The position numbers and the translations under genes are program-made. Under the pieces are notes generated by a model. The model was not told the origin of the DNA. It saw only the letters and a list, made by a program, of their open reading frames with translations, and did no database searches. Below, piece after piece: positions 41,465-56,629 of a DNA stretch of 64,000 nt. The DNA lies in NCBI RefSeq assembly GCF_000346465.2, contig NC_034016.1, positions 12,147,805 to 12,211,804 on the forward strand. Direction: 5' to 3'. The first letter of the stretch is position 1. Every line of letters starts with the position of its first letter. Source of the stretch: Prunus persica (Eukaryota > Streptophyta > Magnoliopsida > Rosales > Rosaceae).

Positions 41465-44124
41465 TGTAACGATCCGGTCCTAAATAAATTGGTAAATATT
41501 AATTTATTCAAATAAAAGACCGTTTTGGCCCCTAGAATATTTTATTAGGTTTAAAGTTGACTTTTTGACCGAGAAGGAAATTGGAAATTTTGACTATACC
41601 GTTGCGTAAAGCACAGTGAGATGAGTCCGTAGACACGTAGTGGGCTTGAATGGGAGCTGTGACGAAGAAGTTACGAGCAAAACATCACCAGTGGCACAAT
41701 CTTAAATATTGCGAAAAGGGTTTGATAAAAGTCAGAAAAGCCCTCATTTCTCTCTCTCTCTTCCCTGTGGCGAAACCCTCCCTCCCGACTGTAGTAGCCG
41801 CGCGTTCCGCCGGCTGCCACCGCCACGTCCGGCCACCATTTGGGCCGGGACCGGTCCCAAAATGACTGGCCAAACTCCGACGTCCTTCCCCACCTGTTCT
41901 CTGACGCCAGCCGGCAGTGACACCGTCGGATTTTATAGAAAACCGACTAGTTTCGGGAGGAAAATTCCAGCCGCTCGTTCTCCCTCATTCGGTCGCCGTT
42001 TCTGATGAGTAAGGTATGTTTTCTCACTTATTTTTCATGATCTAACTGTTGGTTGGGTATGATTTCGTTAATTTTGAGTGTTGATGGTTCGATTTACGAA
42101 TTAAAATTCGGCCAATTTTGGAATCGCGATTTCGGCCACTTCCAGCCAGTTTTTGGGGTAGGTCCAAGAACAAAAGTGGTTCCAAACAGGGTGTTATACT
42201 TGGGGTAGGAACCTTGAGCCGTGATTTTGAGAATTTCCAGTGATGCCTAATCGCTTTGGACACCCAAGCGCTGCCGGCTTGTGTGGCGACGCGTGGGCAC
42301 AGTAGAAAAGGGGCATTGTGTCCCGATGCGATCCCCTTGTTGTCTTGAGCGCGTAGGGTACCGTTTGAGTCTCGAACGGATATCGCATACTGTGCGTTAT
42401 CCGGGTTCGATAGGTTTGGACCGTTGGATAGTCTTAAAATTTATAATATGTTAATCTAGACATTCTTAGGATCGTATAGAATTCGACGAATCGTAAAACA
42501 GAGTCTCGGATACTCCGAAAATGCCAACTGTAGGGCTAGGTTTCTAGTAACCGTCCGATCGTGAGTGATCCAACCGTCCAATCCTGACCAAACTTGTAGG
42601 ACGTCTATCCTAAACCTTGTAGAATCTATAAGGACTCTTGGATAGTAAAACGACGGTTATGGGCCTCGTAGGCCCGTTTGACCAAGTATGGGGTAGTTTG
42701 ACCCTTAGTTGACCGTGAGTCTCCCGAGGTAGTTTTACCTGCCCAGGAGGATTAAAATGACCGTAGTGACATGTCTTGATCGTTAGTTGATTATGTGGGA
42801 TTGGGATATTAATTTATTATTTTAAATCGGAGGGGGATTATCGGATGCTATATTGTTGTTGAGGTTTACACAATATTAGAAATCAATATATATTTATATA
42901 TGTTTTTAAAGGTATAAAAAGAGTTTAGAATGTCAGTTTTAAGTGCTATACGAACTACCCTATGTACTTCCCCGGATATTGATTACACTGTAAGTACCAC
43001 CATGTGATTGTGAGGTCTCACGTGGCGTAAGATTTTCCGGCGTTGAGACAGACCCCATACGTGGCGTTGGATGTTCCGGCGTATGGGGAGACTTTGTGAT
43101 TGTTAGGTCCCACGTGGCGTAGGTTATCTGGCGTGAGAACAGACCCCATACGTGGCGTTACATGTTCCGGCGTATGAGGGAGATTATGTGATGGTTAGGT
43201 CACACGTGGCGTAGATTATCAGCGTGTTGATAGACCCCATGCGTAGCACTAACCACGTGGCGTAAGTTATCCAGCGTGTTGACAGATCTCATATGTGGCG
43301 TTGGATGTTCCGACGTATGGGGAGATCCTGTGATTGTTAGGTCCCACGTGGCGTAGGCTATTCGGCTTGAGGACAGACCCCATACGTAGCGTTGGATGTT
43401 CCGGCGTATAGAGGAGATTATGTGATGGTTAGGTTACATGTGGCGTAAGTAATCCGGCGTGTTGACAGACCCTATACATGGCGTTGGATGTTCCGGCGTA
43501 TGGGGAGATTTTGTGATTACCAGAGAGATGAATAATGGTATTGTATGTGTTTGGAATCGGGATTTTAGTGGGAAAAACTACGTGTGGCTTGATCCCTTAA
43601 TAAGGGTACGTAGGCAGCCTAGGGTAGTGCTTAGGTGCAGCCGCGGGCTAAACTTTACTTATGTTGTTTTAGTGAGTGGGGTGCTGAATTTGTAGTTGGT
43701 CTTGAAATTCGAATGAAAACGAGGCTTGATTAAAAAGTTATTCTATGTTGATTACAGTAGGCATTCATAAATAAGTTTGAGTTTGTTAAGCATTGTTTAA
43801 TGCATTAATTTGATTCAAGAGCATTGCTGGCGGTTCTGTTTCGAGTTATTTGAAGGCCGGATGCCTTTTATGTGAATTGCATGAAGTTATATTGTGCGTG
43901 CTGCCTGTTGGGATATTAAATTGTGAATTTTGTGCAGGTTTAAATTTGGGGAATGTTCAATTTACAAGGGAGATTTTGCCGAAATTTCGGTAGAAAGTTT
44001 CGTGCCCTTATTCCTTTTTGGGAAAAAGGATATAGTTTGAGAAGTCGGTCTAACATCGGGGTGATGTCAGGAATTTCCACAGGATTGGTCTCGGGTTTCG
44101 GGAAATTTCGGGCGGGTCCTGTCA
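41465..44124. mobile_element. Large solo LTR, probably Gypsy
   Basis: The block runs from TGTAACGATCCGG to GGGCGGGTCCTGTCA, has TG...CA ends and is 2660 bp long. It is flanked by a near-perfect 5-bp duplication (GAGGG at 41460-41464 and AAGGG at 44125-44129). It contains GGGTACGTAGGCAGCCTAGG near 43605, a phrase common in plant Gypsy LTRs. No gag or pol is attached and no second copy lies in the window, so a solo LTR left by LTR-LTR recombination is the simplest reading. Orientation is not settled. It interrupts a LINE-like element. Confidence 0.65.
43000..43520. repeat. 92-bp tandem repeats inside the solo LTR
   Basis: Units start with CACGTGGCGTA at 43019, 43111, 43203 (short, 51 bp), 43254, 43345 and 43437. 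Each holds two half-units with the phrase (T)CCGGCGT and a GACAGACCCCATACGTGGCG centre. Period is 91-92 bp over about 5.5 copies. Every copy contains the CACGTGG G-box core once, with one copy decayed to CATGTGG. Confidence 0.9.
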
Positions 44125-45060
44125 AAGGGACCCCTAGGAGACTCCACTAGAGCAGTCTCCTTGGCCTTATCAATATGAGCGCCACTACAGAAGCGTTTAG
44201 GGCTTACATAATCCACATCAGCCACTAATAGATCACCACATATAACCACTTCTTCTGGTTGCTTACGCTTCACACTAGTTTTACCCAGATACACTCCGTG
44301 AACTATCCTCGCCTTTTTGGGTATGCTACAACCCTTCTTCGGTAAACCCTCAGAGAGTTGGATGATAGGCATGAGAGCAAAACGGTCAGAGAGATCAGGC
44401 TCACACAATCCCCAGAAATAGCCCTATATAGCCAGGAGATATAACGAATCCAAAAAGAGCGCCTGCAACCTGTAAAGTAGACAAATTCTCCAACAGTGTA
44501 GGGGGTGCCTGGGAAGATACCTCCCTAGAGGGAATCTCCATAAGAAGAGGACCCAAGTTCTGACCAGGCGGGATTAGGGGAGAGGGATGGGGAGAACTTG
44601 GGAGCAAACTTCATCATCAATGAGGCCAGTTTGTTGGCGAAAAGAATCAGTAGCCTCAAACCCTGGTGACAACATGATAAAGTGGGAGGAGATGCAAAAT
44701 CTGCAAACTCATCCTTATTATGAGAGTGAGAACGCCAAGAATGATCAATAGGGCTACCCTGATTACCCGAACCATCCAGTGAAAAAGTACCATTGCCTTT
44801 TAAAGAAGGGGGAAAAGTCGAGGAACGACGATCTAGAGAGCCAATGGGTTTACTCCATAATTAGTAATACCTTCCAAATTAGCAAAAACAGATGTCAATT
44901 GATCACGCAAACACGGAGTGAGAGGCCCATCGTGGGTTTCATATTTTTTAAGGCACACCTGAGTAGTAGAGTGACCAAGCCGCCCACAAGCAAAGCAATG
45001 ATCAGGAAAATACTCATATTTGAATTCCATCATTTTCTCTCCAACCTCCAAAAAAGTGAA
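44125..45060 (-). pseudogene. LINE ORF1-like zinc-knuckle protein remnant (DUF4283/zf-CCHC_4 type)
   Basis: The minus strand from about 45051 encodes FKYEYFPDHCFACGRLGHST and then TQVCLKKYE, a CCHC zinc knuckle preceded by the Y-E-(Y/F)-(L/F)-P signature found in DUF4283 proteins of plant LINEs. Downstream pieces in other frames continue a low-complexity tail (44607-44401, 44408-44130). The C-terminal part is cut by the solo LTR. Stops and frame changes make it non-functional. Confidence 0.65.
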
Positions 45061-45437
45061 GTGACCGGTGTTTGACGGATAAGAGGTAAGGTAAGATTAT
45101 AAACAACTCTTTTATAGATAAGAAATTTTTAAAAAATAACTCTTATTTCTAGAAATATTATTTATTAATAAACTGAATTAAATATCAGATCGGGGGTTTA
45201 AAATCATGGCCAAGGCCTTACCTTTTGCAAATTGGGCCGAGGCCCCTAATTCCTAACTTTTGGCAATTTTTTTAAAAATGTTTTCAATGATTATATGGGG
45301 TCTTGGAAATTAATCTCACTTTACAAATAAATCTTTTGATAAGCAGATATAGACTTAGCTAAGTTTGTTAGAGCTAATGTGCTCCCAACTCTGCACTTGA
45401 ATGGAACTCCCCTTTCCGTAGTTTATATTAGATTAAA

Positions 45438-46491
45438 GGGAAATTTGCATAAATTCCACCTGAACTTTTAGGCATGTGCACCATTATCACCGGAACTTTT
45501 AATTTTTATTATTAACCACCTGAACTTTAGAGAGTGTTGCAATGTACCACCTATGTCTAACTCTGTTAAATTTTTCGTTAACTTCAAGAACGATTCCATC
45601 AATTCACTATAACTAAAAAAAACTTAACATTTTTAAAACTAACAGAATTTAAATTAATAATTTTTGTTCTTTATTAAAAACCTAACCTAAATTATCCCAC
45701 GGTTTCTCCCATCCATTCAACAACTTTCCCCCTTTCCCAGTAGACCCCTCCCCCACCCTCTTACATATATCCAGGCTTTTGGGGAGATGGATTTCATGGA
45801 TCTTCAAACCTTTAAATTAATTTGGCATTCAATTATGTTCTTTTTTTTATTATTCATAAGGTGAAATTTCATTCAGAAGTCAAAACGGAAATACACGAAA
45901 AAACCATACAAGAAAGGGCAATAGCATACAGAGAAGTACAAGAAGCAAGCCTCCCAGTAAATCAAGCCACCACGAGCATAAAGCGACAGCATAATACCCC
46001 CAAAAAAAAAGCTTCATCAGTAGGGGCAAGGAATCCCATCTCTAGTCATTACCATTACTAATGAGAGAAGGGGCTGATTAACCCGTCTGAGTAATGCACC
46101 CTCGAGTTGGCCTTCAACTCTTCAACAACCCACACCAAATATTTTATAGATTCAGTGGAGAGAGATAGGGATATGAAGTAGGGTGTATGCAGAGGGTGGG
46201 GAGGCAACTAGGCAATGGGGAAGAATTGGTGTTGGAAGGGGTGGGGAACGATAATTAGGTTAGGTTTATTATTTTATTATTTAAATTTGTTAGTTTTAAA
46301 ATGTTAAGTATTTTAGTTACAGTGAATTGACGGAATTGTCCTTAAACTTAATGGAAAGTTTAACAGAGTTGGACATAGGTGGTACGTTGCAACACTCTAT
46401 AAAATTCAGGTGGTTAATAATAAAAATTAAAAGTTTAGGTGGTAATTGTGCACATGCCTAAAAGTACAGGTGGTATTTATGCAAATTTCCC
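45438..46491. mobile_element. Mutator-like TIR element (non-autonomous)
   Basis: 1054 bp with long terminal inverted repeats of roughly 250 bases: the left end is GGGAAATTTGCATAAATTCC and the right end is the inverted form (ATTTATGCAAATTTCCC). It is flanked by a perfect 9-bp target duplication TAGATTAAA (45429-45437 and 46492-46500). Long TIRs with 9-bp duplications are the hallmark of the Mutator superfamily. The interior (about 45700-46240) has no transposase; it carries a short coding-like stretch of unknown origin around 45860-46060. Confidence 0.88.
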
Positions 46492-46500
46492 TAGATTAAA

Positions 46501-48590
46501 ATAAAATATCGCTTATATAAAAAATAAAAATAAGAATAAATTTCTATAAGAATATATACAATGGAGATATCAAATATAAACTATCAAAATGGTTGATGTG
46601 TTTATTTGAATTAAAATTTCAATTCCAATGGTATTCTATTACCATGTGTGCTGCAACACTTTAAGAAAATAATCTAAAATATATCTTCGTTATTTTTTTT
46701 AATCAAATAGAATATCTCTTCTTAATTTCATTTGGGTTAAATGTCAAATCCATATATAATTGAGCCAAAGCCTATGGAATATACCAGTATCGTTCTCCTA
46801 GACTCTGTGGTTTAAGGAACTTGTGGTCAATAACCTTTGAACTTTGTGGTTCAAGAAATATATATATATAAAATTAAAAATTAATCGGTGCAACAAAATT
46901 AACAAGAAGAAGAATGAACAACCTCTATGAATTTCATTCCATTATCTTCTTTTACGAGATCAGACATCACAGATCATTTGCACTAGTGGATTGTAAATAT
47001 AACATGAGAGATTGGTGAAATGTAAAAACCATGTTCTTTCAGCTCTAATTAGTCAAAAGAGTAAGCACCAGGCCTTATAAAGGCAACTGTAAATCCCCTG
47101 CTTCTTATTTATGTTTTTTTTGGTACTGAACGGACAAAGTATTATAGTAGATTTTTATGTACCTTTCCCCTCTATGATTTTTTTAACTTCTCCAAATAGA
47201 AGGAAAGTCCAACCTTTCCTTCATTCGAACTCAATCTTACATACTACAATCTTCATTTGACATTCAAATAGCCTCTACATTATTTTTTGATGTGTGTCAT
47301 CCACTCGTATATCAGCTCTTTGCTTTATTATATCTCATTTTTCAGTTTGCTCAGTTTTCAACTTTCTTTTTGTGGTAAGATTTCTTTTGCAATAAATCTT
47401 GGGCTTAGGTTCGAGTCCAAGGAAAGGTTTGGAACAATTGCTCCTCCAGAAAAGATCTAGAGCAATTGTTCCTTCAAAAAAGATTTTTGGTTCAAATCCT
47501 AGCATCCGTGTAGTGTGTGTGAGTTTAGTATATTATTATCCCTCTCGATAGAAAAAAGAAAAAGAAAAAAAATTCTGCGCATAAGGTGGAAAGTACAATT
47601 TGAGGGATGTGCAATGGGTTAATCAATTGACTATTTTTTTCCTGTCATTAGAGACATACAGACATGTTTTCCTGTAAGTCGGAGGAATAAAAAGCAAAGA
47701 AATCAGCAACAATTGGAGAAGAAGACGGCAAGCAGAAAAACATTAACACATCTTTGGATTATTGTGATTGTTAAGATTAAACTAAATGCGAGTAAATGCA
47801 CGAAACCTTTTAATATTTATAACTCAACTTATAAACATTAGTGTTTCAATGTTTCATTCATTCAGTGACTGCCTTTTTAGGAGCAAAATATGCGTGGCAC
47901 ACTGAGCAGTTACGAAAGTGCAGGCAAAATCAACATGTAGCCAAGTCATGCCCAATGTACCAAAATGCATGACGCAAAAGACCCAGTACCAGAAAGAATC
48001 AAAACTAGAAGCAATCTTGCTTTCAAGGTGGTATTTCCCACCACCCACACCCCACACCACCACCCCCCTAAAAAAAAAAGAGAGGAAAGCATTTCCTTTC
48101 GGAATAGCAGCTTTACAATTCGATTATTCAATTTGAAAAGCATAACACACTAAATATCTTACAAGAAAATCCCAATTGATTGGTCATATAATTCATTCAG
48201 GTACACATATTTGCAATTTTTATTCTATATATATATTTTTTCAAAAAATATAAAGAAAAGTAAAACTACCTGGGTTGGATTGACCCTTCTTTCATTTAGC
48301 GGCCCTATAGTTATAAACCCATATATAAAGTTGGAAGAACTTGCATTAACACCACATAAAAAAGGACATTTAAGCTGTTCCGGCAAACCCCAAGAATTAT
48401 AAAGTACATGGGTGGTGCTATGTTTAGTTTTATGTTTTGCGAGGCTGACAGCTGACAGTGTCAACAACAATTGGAGTTGCCCAAATAAATGTCTCCGAAC
48501 TTGTATATACATTACACACAGATATTCCAACTGCAATTATAAGTTTTTTTTTTTTGGGTCTGAAACTGCAATTATAAGTTGGGGTTGAAG
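46501..48590. other. AT-rich spacer downstream of the cysteine protease
   Basis: No gene is recognisable. It includes a possible SINE (47370-47575) and the likely 3' UTR of the minus-strand protease (down to about 48180). Confidence 0.5.
47370..47575 (+). mobile_element. Possible tRNA-derived SINE
   Basis: TGGTAAGA (47382-47389) resembles the RNA polymerase III A box and GGTTCGAGTCC (47408-47418) is a perfect B box, at tRNA-like spacing. About 150 bases later the sequence ends in an A-rich tail. A second B-box-like GGTTCAAATCC occurs at about 47490. No target duplication was established, so this is a pattern call only. Confidence 0.4.
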
Positions 48591-48591
48591 C

Positions 48592-50960
<2,369 letters not shown>

Positions 50961-51007
50961 GTTTACAGAGACCGATTGGTAGCTTTGGTTCTGCAGAGTT
51001 TGGTTTG

Positions 51008-51018
51008 CTTTATAAAGT
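51008..51018 (-). promoter_or_regulatory. TATA box of the RD19-like gene
   Basis: On the minus strand CTTTATAAAGC lies about 50 bases before the start codon at 50960, consistent with a short 5' leader. Confidence 0.5.
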
Positions 51019-51019
51019 C

Positions 51020-53040
51020 GACGAGGACCTTGGAGGTGTATAATCCTCTGCGGTCGGGTTTAAATACTTCGTATATCTGAACGGTTCACAGAGTGTCCCA
51101 CCAATGATCGAGTATGATGGACGGTTTAGATTTTCTGAGATGAGATATATTTTACTGGTGTCGTGTAGGCGATAGTTTTGGGGTGTTTGCTTACGGGAGT
51201 GGGTAATGGGCGGGCGAATGGAGACGGGACACGTGGCGGTGTTGGAGTATTGGAGTTGAATGGTAGTTGGATAGTACCTTGCATTGCTTTTTGGTTTTGA
51301 ATTGTAATTGGGTTAGATATTGTTTTGTTTTTGTTTTTTTGGGTTTTTTTTTTGTTTTTTGTTTTCTGGCTTGAAGATGATTGTTTTGTTGTTTCTTGGA
51401 GAAAATAATAAGAAACGGAGGGGAAATAGGGTGGTGAATGAAATATTGCGGAGAAATTTGTGATGGAAGAGGTTTGTTTTTGATATCAACTGAGTGATGG
51501 ATGATGAAAGAGGTTGATTTCGAGATTCATTCACTTATAGGGTCAATGAAATTAATGTATATGAGAATTACAATAAAATTTATAGATATCAACGATTGAT
51601 AAGGATTGAAAATTACATTTTCTATCCTCTTTTCAATCCTCATAGTTTGGCCTGATTTCTTATAGTTTAGAAAGTTGCTATCTCATATAATTTGGTTTAG
51701 TTTCTAATTTAGTGCTTGCATGGAACTTAAAGTGGAAACTTCAATTTCAAACCAAACCTCTTTAGAGGGGTACGATAGCAATTTTTTAAAACTCTATATA
51801 CTAAAGAGAAAATTAGGCCAAGCTACAGAAACCAGAATTGTAATTTGGTCATAATATTCTACACACGCGTACATGAGCGATTGATGAAAATATAATTTAG
51901 AACGATAGTTGGATTGGGTTTTCTCCATTTGTCATGCTATGTTTTAACTGGACTTGTTAAATGATGAGGTCATAAACAGTTAGGCTGATGTGTTTGTTTG
52001 AGTTGTGGTGGGCTATCAAGAATGGCAAAACAATCTGTATCAAAACAATCTGTATCAATTGCTTGCAAACTAACAGGTTTTTAGCGTGGAAGTTATCAAT
52101 TTATCATACAATAAACATTGCCAGTTTGTTCTGCTACATTTTAGGATTTGGTTTTAAGTTTGGAAGGCTTCAAGGGATGTTTGGGTTGTTGAGATAATGA
52201 TTTGATGACACTAATTTGCTATCCTAGAAAATAACAAATTGCTAGATAGGGGGTGAACTTCTATAAGAAAACTAGATTTTTTGGAATCTTTGCTTTGTTT
52301 TAACCCTTTTTGTGGTCATCATAAGTCATAATGATTTTGTTACTTTTCATTCTATCTTGAATTGGATAAAAACTTACCAAATCCAATCACACGTGGTTAT
52401 GCATTTTAACTTTCTCACATAACAATATCTGATTGGTTTGTGATATCGCCAGAGTGACAAATACCTATTACCACCTTGCATATATTTGTAAGGCTTAGTT
52501 ACATACTTCTAATCTTGGGCGTTGGATTGCATTCATTAAATGTGTTGGTAATCTCTTGAATGCAATTCAACGCCCGAGATTAGAAACATGTAACCAATCC
52601 TTAACTTAAGTACTTATTGAAGAATCTCCCTTCAAATTACAACTATTTTCTACATAACAGAAAAGGATTAGGGCGTTAAGATTCCTTCCAACAACCAAGT
52701 ATAGTGATTAGAAAGAGGATTACAACTTTTTTCTTTTTGTTTAATCAAATCCCAACCCAAACACCTCTCCTATTGTAAAACAGCTATTGTTTATATTTTG
52801 ATTGCTCCAATCCAAGAATAGATACGTTTCATTCACACAGAACTCCGAAGTCCAACTGTAACCAATCACTATTTCCGATCCCAAAAGAAGCATAACTCAA
52901 CTAAAATTCCCAGAAGAATAAGTACACATGTTAAAAATAAATAGAAAACCATGCAAATCCAAATCCCTTAAACTTTAGATTTTCTCTATTTAAATTAAAT
53001 TATTATTATTTTTTGATTAAATTAAATTACATTATTTTTT
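51020..53040. other. Intergenic region between protease and phosphatase
   Basis: Divergent promoters of the minus-strand protease and plus-strand phosphatase bound this AT-rich region. No gene was seen inside it. A hairpin MITE sits at 52489-52603. Confidence 0.5.
52489..52603. mobile_element. Stowaway-like hairpin MITE
   Basis: The two halves are inverted copies: the left arm reads GTTACATACTTCTAATCTTG GGCGTTGGATTGCATTCA and the right arm is its reverse complement with a few mismatches, separated by about 20 bases. The outer ends read TA-AGG...CCT-TA, compatible with a TA target duplication. At about 115 bp it is a near-perfect fold-back with no coding capacity. Confidence 0.7.
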
Positions 53041-53046
53041 ATGTGT

Positions 53047-53057
53047 CTATAAAAGGA
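53047..53057 (+). promoter_or_regulatory. TATA box of the purple acid phosphatase gene
   Basis: TCTATAAAAGG lies about 70 bases before the ATG at 53119, a normal position for a plant core promoter. Confidence 0.6.
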
Positions 53058-53118
53058 GCATGATTTTGCGGAGCGCAATGGAATTTGTGTAGGGTTTGAG
53101 GGTGCCTTGAGTAATATT

Positions 53119-56104
53119 ATGACCAAGATGGGTGTGGTGAGCTTAGCGTCTGCTTCTACTTCTTCAAGTGTAGCTAGTTTTGTAGTTTTGGGTTTGGTTT
53201 TGAACTTGGCTGTGGTTTGCAATGGAGGTTTCACAAGCCCTTTTGTGAGGAAAGCTGAGAAGACTGTTGATATGCCTTATGAAAGTGATGCCTTTCAAGT
53301 CCCTCATGGCTATAATGCACCTCAACAAGTACATATCTCCCCCATCTCTCTTCTCTCTAGTCAGTTGTAGCTTAATGATGTGACTTATTTGTACCACATT
53401 ATCTGATGACATCACCGAGTCTCGCCTCCTATACGAGTACGAGACATGATATCAATAATTGTCATATAGAGAGATATATTTCTCTTTTTTGTGGGCAACC
53501 CATTTTACTGTGGAAACACACAAGACCTTTTATTTACTTGAACCTTCATCTTTTTATGTGGTCTTGTTTTTCAAGATTTATGGCTTGCTTCACACGTTTG
53601 ATTTTCTTCTTGATGATTTTGTTAGCTTAACTTTGTTTAATTGTATGATATGTGCGTGTTCTTGATCTAAGGTTCATATAACACAAGGAGACCACAAGGG
53701 AAAGGCCATGATTGTGTCATGGGTCACTGTGGATGAAAAAGGCTCCAGCAAAGTGCTTTTCTGGAGTGAAGGTCAAAAGAAAAGGATGGCTGAAGGCAAA
53801 GCTAAAACATATACATACCATGATTACACTTCTGGTTACATTCACCACTGTACCATCAGAAACTTAGAGGTAAATTTCAATCTGCCTTTCTGGTTTTCCT
53901 CTTTTTTTTCTATAAATAATTTGCTGACTGAAATTATGAACTAATAATATATTATTTTGGGCAGTACAATACCAAATATTACTATGTGGTTGGAATTGGG
54001 CACACTGTGAGGCTGTTCTGGTTTGTAACTCCTCCTGAAGTTGGGCCAGATGTCCCTTACACATTTGGTCTCATGGGTAAGTATTTAAGCATTTTTTTTT
54101 TTTATAACCAAAACAGAACAGTAACTTTTAGCATTGTGATCCAAAAGTAATTTCATGCTTTTGATTAATTTACAAGGCAAATTTGGCTATTTGATTACTT
54201 GTAAATTTGACTTGCCATTCGGCTCTCATTTGCAGGGGATTTGGGCCAAACCTTTGATTCAAACTTGACACTTACTCACTATGAAGAAAACCCACTTAAG
54301 GGACAAACAGTTTTGAACCTTGGAGACCTCTCTTATGCAGATAATCATCCCAATCATGACAATGTTAAGTGGGATACATTTGGAAGATTCATTGAGAGAA
54401 GTGCTGCTTATCAACCTTGGATTTGGACTGCAGGGAACCATGAGATTGATTATGCTCCAGAAATTGTAAGCATTTCTTAGCTAATCTTAAGCTCTCATTT
54501 TCCATATCTAGAGAGGTGAATTCTAGTTCCAAAATGTAATTGGAAAAGTGTTTTCTAAGAGAAGATTGGTACTTTTTGTTGCAGGGTGAATACAAACCTT
54601 TCAAGCCATACACTCACCGGTATAATGTCCCACACAAAGCATCAGGGAGCCCTGCCCCCTTTTTTTACTCAATCAAGAGAGCTTCAGCATACATCATAGT
54701 CTTGTCTTCATATACAGCTTATGGTACATTTTTTCCCCTACTGTATTTACATGACTGGCTCTCAAGGCACCTACACTACACATATATGCAGTATACGATA
54801 TGAAAATTCTAGGAATGTAAAACATGCTCTTTTCTGACTGTCTAATATGTTAACTTGGCATCTGCAAATTTGTTAAAATCACCGTCAGTGAAGTAATTTG
54901 GCAATGACATAACTAGATACTTTCTGCATTTGTCAAATCAACTCATGTTTCTGCTTTCCCCCCTCAAGTTGAAATACTTAGTTATTGCTTTCATGGCATG
55001 TGAGAGATTGTTATACTGTAAATAAAATTTTGTTCATCTCTGCAGATTACATCATATAAATTACTTTCACATCATATGGAAATAATATCCTTGTCATATT
55101 TTCTAATGACTTGGTTTTAAATGATTGGAGACTTTTTGCTTCCAAATTATCCTGAAAACTGAGCTGAAACTTCTTCTGTCCATGTAACATCCAATCAATT
55201 CTAACTTGTTAGTGAAATCTTCTGTACATTAATGTCTTTGTTAAATTGGCTGCTGCAAAAAGTCTCATTTAACATATCATTTCCTTGTTCTCAAGGTAAA
55301 TACACTCCTCAGTACCAATGGCTTGAGCAGGAGCTACCAAAAGTTAACAGGAGTGAGACACCATGGTTGATTGTCTTACTGCATTCCCCATGGTACAACA
55401 GCTACAACTATCATTACATGGAAGGAGAGAGCATGAGAGTCATGTTTGAGTCATGGTTCGTGCAGCACAAGGTTGACGTAGTCTTTGCTGGTCATGTCCA
55501 TGCCTACGAACGATCTGTAAGTGCTCAGAATAAACTTTTTGAAACAGATCAAACCCTTTTATGGAACGCTTTAATGTTTGACAAATTAGTACATGAAACC
55601 CTTTTGAGGAGAAGTGTTTGACTGAAATGCTGATATCAAGAAAACTGTATTCATCTTCCTTTTTCTGATAAGCAATTTGTGTTTATCACAGGAACGTGTA
55701 TCGAATATTGCCTATAACATTGAAAATGGAAAGTGCTCTCCGGTGGTGAAAGATCAATCTGCGCCGGTGTACATTACCATTGGAGATGGAGGAAATATTG
55801 AAGGCTTGGCAACCAAGTAAGGACATGATCTTTTAGGGTTCAATGCTTTCCTATTTGTTAGCATTGCATACTTTAATCTATTAATGTTTTTTGTTTCTGG
55901 TGCAGTATGAGGGAGCCACAGCCAGCTTACTCAGCTTATAGAGAGGCCAGTTTTGGTCATGCCATTTTTGACATCAAGAACCGAACTCATGCCTTCTACA
56001 GTTGGCACCGGAACGACGATGGAGTTGCAGTGAAAGCCGATTCTATGTGGTTTTTCAACAGATACCACCATCCTGTTGATGATTCTACAAGTTCCCAATC
56101 ATGA
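53119..56104 (+). CDS. Purple acid phosphatase (high-molecular-weight plant type)
   Basis: Secreted or vacuolar metallophosphoesterase that releases phosphate from organic esters. Eight exons join in phase to 477 codons: 53119-53328, 53672-53869, 53965-54076, 54236-54465, 54585-54723, 55296-55516, 55692-55816, 55906-56104. A hydrophobic signal peptide ends near [12 protein letters not shown] fibronectin-like N-domain ([26 protein letters not shown]-like) is followed by the catalytic domain. Its five metal-ligand blocks are GDLG (174-177), GDLSYAD (203-209), GNHE (240-243), VLLHSPWY and AGHVHAYER. The C-terminus has [20 protein letters not shown]. It fits the PAP10/PAP12/PAP26 group of Arabidopsis. 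A second in-frame ATG at 53128 (MGVVSLAS) is also plausible and matches relatives beginning MGVV. All introns are GT-AG. Confidence 0.94.
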
Positions 56105-56629
56105 TCATGGGAAAAGATAAATTTTGTTGCTCTTGTTTTCTAGAATAAATTCAGATGTATATCTTATTAAGTTAGTCAATATTTTCTGTGGATGTTGGTA
56201 GGCTAAAGGTTGATTCATATATATAAATGCTTATGTGTTTTTTGGTCTCGCTATATTTCTATCATTTGGTCACCTAGCAAGCTAATATGGGAGCATCATA
56301 TAATAGGTCTATGCAACGTCTCTCTCACAATAATCGTCTGTCACCAATACGTTAGAACTTTATGGAAACATTTGTATGTGAAATTTGTTATATATATATA
56401 TATATATATATATTCCTCCGTCAAATTTCCATTTAGAAAAACAGGAAAAATTTGGAGAGAATTTAGAGGAAGGAAACAATGATTATCAAGAGCTCCACCG
56501 TCAGCTTCGTCTTTTCTATTCTTGTTCTTCATTCATAGTTGATGCCTTGTATTTATAGGCATATGGATTACACTATTTACTAATATTGTATAATTACAAT
56601 AATGAGTCATTGGGGTGAGTCATGGTAGG
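56105..56629. other. Phosphatase 3' flank with TA microsatellite
   Basis: 3' UTR and flank of the phosphatase gene, with a (TA)n tract at about 56389-56412. It ends at the left border of the Gypsy 3' LTR. No gene was seen. Confidence 0.55.

Noticed and set aside
41650..42005. Plus-strand frames in a GC-rich part of the solo LTR
   Set aside because: No recognisable domain, and they lie inside the LTR where coding is not expected.
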